Assembly: GCA_017464815.1 (NCBI GenBank)
Contig: JAFTYI010000050.1
Location: forward strand, 1-34,894
Reading direction: 5' to 3'
Length of the DNA: 34,894 nt
Origin: Bacteroidaceae bacterium
GTDB lineage: Bacteria; Bacteroidota; Bacteroidia; Bacteroidales; Bacteroidaceae
Shown one piece after another: positions 8,101 to 16,300 of this stretch; position 1 is the first letter of the stretch; every line of letters starts with the position of its first letter. A program made the position numbers and the translations under genes. The notes under the pieces were generated by a model. It was given only the letters and a program-made list of their open reading frames with translations. It made no database searches and was not told the DNA's origin.

Positions 8101-8626
8101 CCTCTACCGGTGCTTTCGACTCAACAGCCGCTTTGTCGGCTGCTTCTATGATTTCGTCTGATGGTGCATAGGTTGCCCGTGCCGTGGGCACAACGGCCAT
8201 TTGCGCACTCGTCGGTATCAGTGCGCGGTCAAACGGCCGGATGTTTTCGATTACCTTCAGCTTGAGCAGGATGGCTGCTACTACATTATATATATTGAGC
8301 AGGCAGAAGAACGACTCCTTCCGGCTCACCGTGTCGGCATGGGCACCTCGATTACCCACCTTGCGCACATAGTGGACGGCCATCATCACCTTGTCGTCAC
8401 CGATAAACTCCTTGAACGGTTCGCCGTCCACCAGCTGAAACAGCGATGTCCTTTCCGACACCGTCAGGTTCTTCATCTGGTAGAGCGAACGCACCACGTA
8501 CTCCAATGCCCGACGGGCATTGACGGCGCTGATGTCGGGGTTGCACACCTGATTCTCTTCAGCTGTTGCGCAGAAGCGGTGCAGGTCAATCAGCTCCAGC
8601 TCTTTCAGGTAATCGAAGTTTCTCAT
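5180..8626 (-). CDS. hsdR: Type I restriction enzyme, R (nuclease/translocase) subunit
   Basis: A 1148-residue motor and nuclease subunit. In order: a DUF4145-like helical N-terminus (1-130), a PD-(D/E)XK nuclease domain with Asp233, Glu248 and Lys250 (YADYVL, AVIEAKR), then a superfamily 2 helicase. The helicase shows Walker A ATGTGKT at 360-366, DEAH at 456-459, TAT at 481-483, the DTGID motif near 715, and QMIGRGTR near 740. An EcoEI-type C-terminal helical domain closes the protein. All catalytic motifs are intact. Between the two helicase lobes, residues about 566-590 are a low-complexity run of Lys-Asp-x triplets encoded by a 9-bp DNA repeat that also occurs in the operon spacers. It is the last gene of the operon. 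Confidence 0.95.
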   Translation of the reverse strand: MRNFDYLKELELIDLHRFCATAEENQVCNPDISAVNARRALEYVVRSLYQMKNLTVSERTSLFQLVDGEPFKEFIGDDKVMMAVHYVRKVGNRGAHADTVSRKESFFCLLNIYNVVAAILLKLKVIENIRPFDRALIPTSAQMAVVPTARATYAPSDEIIEAADKAAVESKAPVEAPPTDISEAETRRMYIDLMLREAGWEILDTDGLVQPSKACIEVELQGMPNAHGVGYADYVLFGSNGKPLAVIEAKRTSASPTKGKHQAELYADCLEARYGVRPVIYYTNGFETLVIDGLGYPPRKLYSFHTEEDLERMIQKRGRKDITDFTVNDQITDRYYQKMAIKAVCEHYNTKHRKGLLVMATGTGKTRVAISLVDVLKRNGWVKNVLFLADRTSLVKQAHKNFVKLLPNETTCVLNDGSERDLNARITFSTYQTMINFIDTEDKPFSVGRFDLVIIDEAHRSIFGKYGAIFNYFDAMLVGLTATPRDQVDKSTYDIFEMEQGEPNYEYEKEDAVADGYLVGETVLKRGSMILKEGIKYNNLSEEEKEQMEKIWEYEEGKELKEFKVSKDLKDLKDSKDSKDPKDFRAFKAFTEFPMMASDDPVPYIKAKYVRDIDNHEIFNYIYNIDTIDAVLQDLMENGLKVQSGERIGKSIVFAYNHQHAELIVERFGALYPEYGAGFCVLIDNYVTYAQDLIDKFEVRDAEPQIAVSVDMLDTGIDVPDVLNLVFFKPVKSLIKFLQMIGRGTRLSPGIFGDGDKTQFYVFDWCCNYDFFGKHPKGQKVANVKSLTERLFGLRAEIAFHLQHQQYQEDEFTKRLHDDIKALLKGQVAMLSDSHISVRAKWEQVSHFKEDAAWVYLSELDTLTLKNDVAPLLAKNTQDENAKKFDVLMLAIELSALDKEASAGKTIQNVQTVAEKLQGKASIPQIQAKMETIREVLTPMYWENASLPWLEKVREELRELTKFLIGGKNQWFVVDIEDVISYEGESTGIVTKVSYKQKIMDFLAENRNLPVLNKIYSMEQLTGDDVRELERILWQELGDKKDYDKYTTGMPCGANVAIFIRSIIGVNRREAVERFSTFISGSQLNAEQEEFLMTIISYVCENGDITKEIVVNEAPFDEKLSVFSTYLQPLAKYIDTLHHVIDPEFATA
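6858..6929. repeat. 9-bp repeat array A, in frame inside hsdR
   Basis: Eight 9-bp units of the form nnGTCTTTA (plus strand) run through the coding region. The first two (6858-6875) and the last are degenerate. On the coding strand each unit gives Lys-Asp-x (Leu, Ser, Pro or Phe), so gain or loss of a unit changes length by three residues without a frameshift. The same unit forms arrays B and C in the two operon spacers. Confidence 0.88.
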
Positions 8627-8641
8627 ATTTTGTTTTTTTGA

Positions 8642-8731
8642 GGGTCTTTAGGGTCTTTAGGGTCTTTAAGGTCTTTAAGGTCTTTAGGGTCTTTAGGGTC
8701 TTTAAGGTCTTTAGAGTCTTTAAAGACCTTA
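8642..8731. repeat. 9-bp repeat array B, upstream of hsdR
   Basis: Nine units: GGGTCTTTA three times, AGGTCTTTA twice, GGGTCTTTA twice, AGGTCTTTA and GAGTCTTTA. An inverted unit follows (8723-8731), so the right end is a small palindrome GTCTTTAAAGAC. The array fills the spacer between the four-helix gene and hsdR. In the hsdR frame it reads TAA, so it cannot extend the protein. Confidence 0.88.
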
Positions 8732-8738
8732 TTTGACC

Positions 8739-9302
8739 TTACTTTCCATTGTTTCCATTATTCCTGTAATCTTTTCTCATTCTCATCATGCGTTCGCTGA
8801 AGCCGCCCTCTTTGATGAAGTCCTCCGACAGGCGTTGTATCTGCTTGTGCAGCAGATAGTCGGCTTGTTTCAGCAGTACAATGGCCATGTTGGCTATTGT
8901 TTCGGGCGGACGTGTGCGGGCCAGTTGCATGAAGTATTCACCATCGTTGTGCTCTTTGCCGATTCGGCGCATGGCTGCAAGCTCCACCGAGTCTTCTTCC
9001 CATTGGCGGTGGCTGTGGGTCTTCAGGTAGTCCTCATAGTCTTCGCGCAGTTCGTGCAAGCTGGCTTTTGCCACGTTGAGCAGCTTGAGTTCCGTCTTGG
9101 TCGATGTGGCCGAGGCCATACATCCCTCTACAATGTTTTGCTTCCCCGACCGTGCTGCCTGAATCATCTGATCCATCGTGCGGTCGCCCCGTTGCAGATA
9201 GGTGTGGCAAAAGTAGTAGGTCAGCTGAAATATCACATCGGTCTTCTGATAGCTCAGCAGCTTTTTGTAGTTGCCTCGTTGGGGAATCAACTCTTCGCTC
9301 AT
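8739..9302 (-). CDS. Four-helix-bundle protein with 'suffix' domain
   Basis: A 187-residue, all-helical protein. The region around residues 15-100 resembles the S23-type four-helix-bundle family. The C-terminal part (near residues 118-180) fits the 'four helix bundle suffix' extension (TIGR04258, recalled). No catalytic motif or membrane segment is seen. It is embedded between hsdS and hsdR in the same operon and flanked on both sides by arrays of the same 9-bp repeat. S23-family proteins are classically linked to 23S rRNA intervening sequences, but no rRNA lies here. The function is unknown; an accessory to the restriction complex is possible but unproven. Confidence 0.8.
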   Translation of the reverse strand: MSEELIPQRGNYKKLLSYQKTDVIFQLTYYFCHTYLQRGDRTMDQMIQAARSGKQNIVEGCMASATSTKTELKLLNVAKASLHELREDYEDYLKTHSHRQWEEDSVELAAMRRIGKEHNDGEYFMQLARTRPPETIANMAIVLLKQADYLLHKQIQRLSEDFIKEGGFSERMMRMRKDYRNNGNNGK

Positions 9303-9366
9303 GGTGTTTTCTTTTTTATGTTATTGTTTATAATTTCTTTTTCTTTTCTCTTTCTTAGTGTCTCTA

Positions 9367-9456
9367 AAGTCTTTAAAGTCTTTAAGGTCTTTAGGGTCTT
9401 TAGGGTCTTTAAGGTCTTTAAGGTCTTTAGGGGCCTTAGAGACCTTAGAGCCCTTA
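9367..9456. repeat. 9-bp repeat array C, between hsdS and the four-helix gene
   Basis: Seven good units (AAGTCTTTA twice, AGGTCTTTA, GGGTCTTTA twice, AGGTCTTTA twice) and three degenerate ones (GGGGCCTTA, GAGACCTTA, GAGCCCTTA) run in the same orientation as arrays A and B. It ends 16 bp from the hsdS stop. No start codon or stem clearly belongs to it. Confidence 0.85.
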
Positions 9457-9472
9457 GATGCTTTGCTCAATT

Positions 9473-10585
9473 TCAATCGAAGTAGTATTGCATTCTGCTG
9501 TTGAACAGCGTCTCCACCTCGGCAATCGATTGCTTTATCAGAGCCTTTTGCTTCTCAATGGCTTCGACCTTGGAGGCGAAGAGTTGTTGGAGGGGAAGAG
9601 GGGGAAGGATTGGTCTCCTCGCTCCCAATTCTTTGGCAGTAATAGCCATTTGTACACAATTACCACTTGTATTCTCATTTTTAATAACACTTGATAATAA
9701 TCGTACAAAAAATATAGGTTCGTATTTTTCTTCCTTAATTCTTATTTTCATTAAAGATGGATGTATGATACCAATAGGAGCATTTTTAGGAAGTCTATAT
9801 ATTTCTCCAATTGTACCTCTACAACTCATTATAAAATCTCCAGAATGTACTTCAAAACGTTTTAAGGCTTCAAATTTCTCTTTATTTATATAATGAGTTT
9901 CTACATTCAAGGTTTTCCTAATGGCGTGCTTTTGTTCATAAACCATGCAGAATGAATCGTTCTTATTTACATAACATTCGGTTTTGAGAGCACTACCGAA
10001 TGGACCAAGGAACATTTCAATAACAGATTCTTTCAATGGTGCAACCTCCCACCCTTTCTCATTTTCCACAGGGTCACCGAACATCTCATAGAAGATAGAT
10101 TGAGCAAGTGCATCGAGTTCCTTCAACTGCTGTTTCTTTTTCTCTATGATGCCGGAGAGGCTATCTAATTCGGAAACAATCTTTTTTTGTTCGGGGAGAG
10201 GGGCTGCTGGTATTTCGGATTCTCCATAATTTTTAAAATATATATGTGGAATTGTAGCTCCTGATGCAAATGATGCAAGATTTAGACTCTTTAATGCATA
10301 ACCCACATATTCAAGTAAATAGTCTTTTCTAGGCAATATATACTGCAAAGTTCCTAGTAAAGATGAATATGCTGGATATATGTTAACACGCCCAACTCCT
10401 GCACCATCTTTAACAATACCAATATAAGGACTATCTCTATGGTAGAAATTTACATTTTGAATATGTCCACTTGCACCATATACGGGATAATCACCATCGA
10501 TATTCGTAATCTTATTCTGTACAATGTTAGATGACGCTTTATCGCAAATATCCTTTATCTTCTTCACTTCCCAACCTTCTTTCAT
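9473..10585 (-). CDS. hsdS: Type I restriction enzyme, S (specificity) subunit
   Basis: A 370-residue DNA-recognition subunit. Two target-recognition domains are visible, roughly residues 1-130 and 185-330. Each is followed by a conserved helical spacer: PLPEQKKIVSELDSL near 134-148 and PLPLQQLFASKVEAIEKQK near 331-349. The repeated GWEVKKIKDI and GWEVAPLKES openings mark the internal duplication. The recognised site cannot be read from sequence. The recognition parts are clearly more AT-rich than hsdM and hsdR, typical of exchanged specificity domains. No second or inverted hsdS copy is in the window, so shuffling by inversion is not supported here. It starts 51 bp after hsdM. Confidence 0.93.
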   Translation of the reverse strand: MKEGWEVKKIKDICDKASSNIVQNKITNIDGDYPVYGASGHIQNVNFYHRDSPYIGIVKDGAGVGRVNIYPAYSSLLGTLQYILPRKDYLLEYVGYALKSLNLASFASGATIPHIYFKNYGESEIPAAPLPEQKKIVSELDSLSGIIEKKKQQLKELDALAQSIFYEMFGDPVENEKGWEVAPLKESVIEMFLGPFGSALKTECYVNKNDSFCMVYEQKHAIRKTLNVETHYINKEKFEALKRFEVHSGDFIMSCRGTIGEIYRLPKNAPIGIIHPSLMKIRIKEEKYEPIFFVRLLSSVIKNENTSGNCVQMAITAKELGARRPILPPLPLQQLFASKVEAIEKQKALIKQSIAEVETLFNSRMQYYFD

Positions 10586-10636
10586 ATCTTCTTTATTTCA
10601 AATGGGTTGATTACTTATACCGAACTCTGTATTCCT

Positions 10637-12133
10637 TTAACTGCGAATAATTGACTTCAAGCTCTCCATTGCCTCGGTAATCTGCTTTTCCAGCTCTCCG
10701 ATGCGGGCGAGGATGACGTCGGAGGCTTCGTACTCCACCCGTTCGCGCTCAATCTCCTTGTACTTGTTGATGGAGAGGTCGTAGCCCTTTTCGCGAATCT
10801 CTTCTACGGGGACAAGGAACGAGGGGTCTTTGCGTGTACGCTCCGTCTCGGCCTCGAGGTTGTGGAAGCGGGAGATGATGTCGGGGATGTCGTTGTCGGC
10901 CACGGGGTTGCGCTTGTCGTCGAGTGAGAATCCGTCGGCCTTCATGTCGTAGAACCACACCTTGTCGGTGCCGCCCGCGTTCGTCTTGGTGAAGATGAGG
11001 ATGGCGGTGGAGACTCCGGCATAAGGTTTGAACACGCCCGAGGGCATGGAGATGACCGCTTGCAGGCGTTGGTTGTCCACTATCTGCTTGCGGATGGCCA
11101 AGTGGCCCGTGCTGGTGCCGAAGAGTACACCGTCGGGCACGATGGAGGCACAGCGTCCGCCCATCTGAAGCATCCTGACGAACAGGGCCATGAAGAGCAA
11201 CTCGGTCTTCTTCGTCTTGGTGATGGAGAGCAGCGACTTGCTCACCGCATCGTAGTCGAGGCTTCCCGCAAAGGGCGGGTTGGCCAGACAGAGGGTGTAG
11301 CGGTTCTCGTCGGTGTTGTCGGTGGAGAGGCTGTCCTTGTACTCCACATCGGGGTTATCCACCCCGTGGAGCATCAGGTTCATGGCACCGATGCGCAGCA
11401 TGGTGGCATCGGTGTCGAAGCCATGCAGCAGGCCGCTCTTGTAGTGTTCGGCATTGCCGCGCTTCAGCATCTCCGACTTGTAGTGCTCCTGCACATACTT
11501 GGCACTCTCCACAATGAAGCCGGCCGAGCCCATGGCGGGGTCGCAGATGATGTCGTGCAAAGTGGGTTGCATCAGCTCCACCATCATGCGGATGATGTGG
11601 CGCGGGGTGCGGAACTGTCCGTTGTTGCCCGAGGCGGCCATCTTGCCCAGCACGTATTCATAGACATCGCCCATGGCATCGCGGTTGTTCATGTCGAGTC
11701 CGTCGATGCCGTCCACAATCTTGGTCAACGTGCGCGGATTCTGAATCATAAAGGTGGCATTGGCCATGAAACGGCTGTAGGCCGACTCCTTCCCGTCGCT
11801 GAGGTTCTTGATGAAGGCAAAGGCATCGCGGCTGATGATGCGGTACATCTCTTCGGCATCCTTGTGCTTGAACACGCTCCAGCGCAACGCCTCGTAGGGC
11901 ACTTCGCAGTCGGTTTCGGGATTGTGCCACGTGCCCTCCTTGAAGGTGGGGTCCTTCACCGCCACGCCCATGATGCTGGCGTTGGCCTCTTTGGTCTTCT
12001 GGGCATCGTCGAGCATCTTCATGAAGAAGAGGTAGGTCATCTGCTCCAGTATGGTGATGGAGTTGGTGATGCCGCCCGTCCAGAAGGCATCCCAAATGTT
12101 GTCTATGCGGTTTTTGATTTCTCCAGTAATCAT
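10637..12133 (-). CDS. hsdM: Type I restriction enzyme, M (DNA adenine methyltransferase) subunit
   Basis: A 498-residue N6-adenine methyltransferase subunit using S-adenosylmethionine. An N-terminal helical HsdM domain (1-130) precedes the catalytic domain. That domain has the QFRTPRHI segment (173-180), the cofactor-binding motif DPAMGSAGF (198-206) and the catalytic NPPF (285-288). A C-terminal coiled segment for assembly with HsdS follows (about 455-498). Size and motifs are normal, so the enzyme looks active. It is the first gene of the operon, about 68 bases downstream of a clear -7 element. Reading order is hsdM, hsdS, four-helix protein, hsdR. Confidence 0.96.
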   Translation of the reverse strand: MITGEIKNRIDNIWDAFWTGGITNSITILEQMTYLFFMKMLDDAQKTKEANASIMGVAVKDPTFKEGTWHNPETDCEVPYEALRWSVFKHKDAEEMYRIISRDAFAFIKNLSDGKESAYSRFMANATFMIQNPRTLTKIVDGIDGLDMNNRDAMGDVYEYVLGKMAASGNNGQFRTPRHIIRMMVELMQPTLHDIICDPAMGSAGFIVESAKYVQEHYKSEMLKRGNAEHYKSGLLHGFDTDATMLRIGAMNLMLHGVDNPDVEYKDSLSTDNTDENRYTLCLANPPFAGSLDYDAVSKSLLSITKTKKTELLFMALFVRMLQMGGRCASIVPDGVLFGTSTGHLAIRKQIVDNQRLQAVISMPSGVFKPYAGVSTAILIFTKTNAGGTDKVWFYDMKADGFSLDDKRNPVADNDIPDIISRFHNLEAETERTRKDPSFLVPVEEIREKGYDLSINKYKEIERERVEYEASDVILARIGELEKQITEAMESLKSIIRS

Positions 12134-12200
12134 AGTTCCTTTTTTTTTGCTTTTAATGATGTTCTCCGCTTCAATAGATTATTCCACGGGTACGATGTAG

Positions 12201-12208
12201 CAAAGATA
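12201..12208 (-). promoter_or_regulatory. Promoter -7 element of the hsd operon
   Basis: The minus strand reads TATCTTTG, an exact TAnnTTTG element, with an extremely AT-rich stretch just upstream (12209-12255). No TTG is present at the -33 position. It lies about 68 bases before the hsdM start. Confidence 0.5.
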
Positions 12209-12240
12209 CATTATAATTATGAATTATAAATTAATAATTC

Positions 12241-12594
12241 TGAATTATTTTACAGAATATGTTGGAGAACATGCTTTTGGAAACTATGGCGATAGCTATG
12301 GAGTCTGGAAGTCAAGAGCTACAGTATGGAAGTGTAGCGATGGAATATGGAAGTGTATGTTGAAGCCCTCTACCACTCGGCCATAGTTTTTAGGCGATGG
12401 CTATGGCTGTTGGCTATGGCTGTTCAACATACGGTTGACAAGGCCGAAAGATACGGATGTTAAGCCCGAAAGATTTAAATCTTCCGGGCGTTTCGAACCT
12501 TTCTACATTTCAGCGTTGTCTTTTCCTGATTTTAGTAGACGTTTTTCTGTTTCATTAGCTAATTTAATAGACACCCATTAAAAACAAGGAAAGG
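12241..12594. other. Gene-free spacer with inverted repeats
   Basis: No ORF with support is seen here. The left part holds degenerate repeats of TATGGAAGTGTA and GGCTATGGC. GTATGTTGAA at 12355-12364 is matched in reverse complement at 12423-12432. A 26-base palindrome with a single mismatched pair lies at 12464-12489 (GCCCGAAAGATTT and its complement). No clear T-run follows on the minus strand, so it is at best a weak terminator for the transport operon that ends at 12595. Confidence 0.5.
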
Positions 12595-13299
12595 TCAGAT
12601 GAACTTCTCGCGCTTCTGCAGATTGAGCAGGGCCAAGAGGGTGAACACTAGGGCACCGATGCTGAGGAAGAGGCGGTTCTTCATGACGGTGTTTTCCCAA
12701 ATGACGGGGTGGATGTTCTCGGGCAGGCGGTAGGGATTGAGCGAGATGTCCCACATGGTGTCGCGGAAGAAGGAGTCGCGCAGGAAGATGATGGCTATGC
12801 CCAGAATGATGATGATCAGGGCGGTGGCGTTTCCGTTGCGGGTGACGGTGGAGAGGTAGAAGGCCAATCCACCCATGAACAGCACGGGGAACATCAGGCG
12901 ACAGGCCATGCCAAGGGGATTGATGGGATAGACCAGAATGTAGGCTACCAGCGAATAGACGATGAGCATGACGAACACCAGCGCGTAGATGAGCACCAGG
13001 CGGGAGAGCCACACCTTATACATGTATCCGGGAATGCCGAAGAGTATCTCCAGAATGCGGTTGTCGGCGTCGTTCTGTATGCCGAACGTGGCCGGATAGA
13101 ACACCAGCAGAAGGGAGGGGAAAAACAGGTGGGAATACATCATTTCGTCGGTGGGCAATTCGCCAAGCCACAGGCTGTTGCATACGAAGTAGGCAAACAG
13201 CAGGAAGCTGGTGAGAAGGAACCACAGGAAGCGGCCACCGAAGATAATCTTCAGATTGAATGATGAGATGGTGAATAGCGGGTTCATTATTGTAATCAT
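12595..13299 (-). CDS. ABC-2-type transporter permease (last gene of transport operon)
   Basis: A 234-residue membrane protein with about six predicted helices (near residues 22-42, 57-75, 97-122, 128-150, 160-180 and 205-228). The pattern fits the ABC-2 permease fold. It has no ATPase motif. A second Met at residue 5 is an alternative start. It follows the RND-ABC fusion gene by 91 bp, and the spacer carries a TTTTAAC-type simple repeat. Because the fusion's ABC domain has no other unpaired permease nearby, this protein is its most likely membrane partner, mirroring the ATPase/permease pair that opens the operon. That pairing is inferred from order only. Confidence 0.78.
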   Translation of the reverse strand: MITIMNPLFTISSFNLKIIFGGRFLWFLLTSFLLFAYFVCNSLWLGELPTDEMMYSHLFFPSLLLVFYPATFGIQNDADNRILEILFGIPGYMYKVWLSRLVLIYALVFVMLIVYSLVAYILVYPINPLGMACRLMFPVLFMGGLAFYLSTVTRNGNATALIIIILGIAIIFLRDSFFRDTMWDISLNPYRLPENIHPVIWENTVMKNRLFLSIGALVFTLLALLNLQKREKFI

Positions 13300-13322
13300 T
13301 AATTTAAAGCCGAATGTCTTTC

Positions 13323-13382
13323 AACTTTTAATTCTTAACTTTTAACTTTTAATTTTTAATTCTTAACTTTTAACTTTTAATT
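13323..13382. repeat. AACTTTT simple-repeat tract
   Basis: Repeated AACTTTT and AATTCTT units fill the spacer between the RND-ABC fusion gene and the last permease gene. A very similar tract lies at 33276-33338. Such tracts are common between genes in Bacteroidales as I recall them. No function is evident. Confidence 0.65.
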
Positions 13383-13390
13383 CTCCACAA

Positions 13391-16300
13391 TTATATTTCC
13401 TTGAGCAGACAGAGGTAGGCGTCTTCGAGGTTGGCCTCGACACGGACGGCGTCGGCGTAGGGCGGTTTCTCTATTGAGATGTAGCGCACGCGCACGCGGT
13501 CGGCCTCCATCATGTTGTTCACCACCATGCGGCTGTCGAGTTGGGAGAGTTCGGCGGTGCTGACGGTGAATGTCCACACTTTGTTCTCGGCCATGCGAAT
13601 CATGTCCATCGGTTCGCCGAAGTACTTCAGGGTACCACGGTTGATGACTACCACCTGGTTGCACGAACTGGCGATGTCTTCGATAATGTGGGTCGAGAAG
13701 ATGACGATGCGCTCGCGGCTGAGCTCTACCAACAGGTTGCGGAAGCGGATGCGCTCGCGGGGGTCGAGACCTGCCGTCGGCTCGTCGACCACCAGAATGC
13801 GGGGCAGGTGAAGCAGGATGAGGGCAATGCCCACACGCTGTTTCATACCGCCTGAGAAGGAACCTATCTTGTGGTTGCGGCGCTCGTACATGTGTACGGA
13901 CTTGAGCACGTACTCCAAGCGTTCGCGGCGGACCTGGTTGTCGGTGATGCCTTTCAGAATGGCCTGATAGTCGAGGAAGTCCCAGGCGCTCATGCCTTCG
14001 TACATGCCGAACTCCTGTGGCAGGAAGCCGATGAGGCTCTGCAGCTCCTCGCGGTATTCAAGGGTGTTCATGCCGTTGATGCGGATGGTGCCGTAGCTCT
14101 GGTCAAGAATGCCGGTGATGATGCGCATCATGGTGGACTTGCCGGCTCCGTTGGGACCCAACAGGCCGAACATACCTGTCTTGATTTCGAACGATACACC
14201 TCGCAGGGCCTTGAAGGGGGTGCGACGGCGGCCGATGATGGGGATGCTCTTGACAAGGATGAACCAGGTGCGGCGCCACTCGGCGAAGCGGCCGGTGAGG
14301 CGCTCGACATTGATGTGGTTGTCGTAGAGGTAGGCCGAGGTGAGGCTGATGGCAATGCCGAGTGCCCACAGGCACGACATGACGATGAGCCCCGAAGTGC
14401 CTATGCCACGATAGTGGAGGAACCACAGCGTGAGTACTGGGATGCCGAAGTAGACGATGCGATGGATGATGCGCAACACGCTCTTCCGGGTAGGGATGCG
14501 GTAGCCGATGTAGCTGCGCACCATGCCCCAGATGTGATAGACGCCTGCACTGACCGAGAGGGTCATGACAAGAATCCAGAACATGCTGTCGAGATAGAAG
14601 GCTGCCATGTAGGCAAAGAAGGCAAACACGGCCACTTGCCACAGGATGGGCAGGAAGTCGCCCAACTGATGGAACTGGCGGTCGAGCCCCAGGCGGCGAC
14701 GAATCTTGAGGCCGCTTATCCATTGGCGTTGGAACAGTGGGGCGCGGTCGTAGATTTTCACCAGATTGCGCACCTCGATGGTGATGGGTTCGTCCTTCCG
14801 GATGACATGGATGTTGGCCAACCGGATGGATGACATGATGAAATAGGTGCATCCGGGAATGAGGCACACGAGCACCATCAGATAGAGCAGCTGGATGAAG
14901 ATGCCGTCAACCTTGATGTAGATATAGAACAAGCCCAATGCGAAGATGATGGCATGAAGCGCGTGCAACGGGCGGCTGAGCGAGCGGTACCAGCGCAGGA
15001 TGTTCTCCAGCGAAAGGTATACGGTGGGAATCATCACCAGGGTGAGCACTGCCGAGAAGGAGAGACCGCCGATGACGGTGACGGCGAACGGGGCGCCTAT
15101 GGCACCGGCATAGTCGGTGTCGCCCATGGCCATGGGGAGCATGGCTATGACGGTGGTGACGGTGGTGATGAGGATGGGGCGCAAGCGTGAGAAGCCACTG
15201 GTGATGAGGGCACGGTGGCGGCCATATCCGCGTTGGCGGAGGATGCTTGCATAGTCGATGAGGATGATGCCGTTGTTGACAACGACTCCCAACAGGATGA
15301 GGAAGCCGGTGAGGGTGTTGGCATTCTGGAGGGGGTTGCCGGTGATGAGCAGGCCCAACAACGAACCGATGGCGGCCAACGGAATGGTGAAGAGCAGCAC
15401 AAAGGGGGTGCTCACCGACTGGAACACCGAGGCCAGTATCATGTAGATGAGGATGAGCGAGGCTATGATGAGGAACTTGAATTCGCCCATCGACTCGTTG
15501 GTGCGGTCGACTTGGATGGCAATGCCGCTGGGCAGATTATAGCCGGCAATCAGTTGGTCAATCTCGTCGTGATAGCCCTCAAGCACGTCCTTGGGCAGAT
15601 TCTCACTCTGGTCAATGGTGTAGGTGATGGTGATTTCGCGGTCGCGGTTCACGCGGTTGATGCGCGAAATGTCGCGTGTGTATTTGATGTTGGCCAGCGA
15701 AGAGAGTTCATGCAATCCGCCGTTGGCATCCTCGATCATCACCTTGCGCAAGTCGTCCACCGTCTTCGGGGTGTTCTGCAGCTTCTCTTCCTGTTCCTCA
15801 GTAAGGTCTTCCTTGATGACGATTTCATATTCGTCGGTTCCCAGTTTCAGGTTGGTGCCTGTGCTGAGTTCGCGTCCAAGGGAGCCAAGGGCGGAGGTGA
15901 TGTTCTGTCGGGAGATGTCGTACGAAGCCAATGTGATGGGGTCGAACGTGAGGTGTATCTCGCGACGGCGGCCCGGGTTGGTGGCCCATGTGGAGGCAAT
16001 GAAGTCCATCTCGCCAAGGTAGTAGCGGATGTCGTCGGCAATGACGTCCATCATGTCGAAGTCGGAACCTTTGATGATGATGCGTTCACTGCCGTCGCCT
16101 ACGCCCAAGAGGTCCATGAAGCCCGACATGGCTGATGCGGCCCCACTCTGTGCAGGCGCCGAAGCACCAGCGGTCACACGGGTGTAGATGTTGGGCAGAC
16201 GCACACGATGGTTCAGGTCGGAGATGATTTCCGAAATGTCGCGTCCGCCATTCTCGTGGTAATCCTCCTTCAACGTGAGGGTGATGGAGGCCTCGTCCTC

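Noticed and set aside
8739-9302. A link of the four-helix protein to 23S rRNA intervening sequences
   Set aside because: No rRNA sequence is present nearby; only the protein family resemblance suggested it.
8733-9485. A plus-strand ORF (250 codons) opposite the four-helix gene, with repeated Lys-Val-Phe near its end
   Set aside because: The repeat part is only the other strand of 9-bp array C, and the rest mirrors the real four-helix gene. No promoter or family match supports it.
9473-10585. A shufflon-type, invertible hsdS
   Set aside because: No second partial hsdS, no long inverted repeat and no recombinase gene is present in the window.
11060-12229. A long plus-strand ORF (389 codons) opposite hsdM
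   Set aside because: It is fully antisense to a gene with clear methyltransferase motifs, and its translation is His/Val/Ala-rich with no recognisable domain. It is a codon-bias shadow.
12464-12489. Palindrome after the transport operon as an intrinsic terminator
   Set aside because: The stem is good, but no T-run follows on the minus strand, and it is about 105 bp past the last stop codon. It is listed only as a palindrome in the spacer.
13871-14833. A plus-strand ORF (320 codons) opposite the ABC part of the fusion gene
   Set aside because: Antisense to a region with intact Walker A and signature motifs; composition is typical of a shadow frame.
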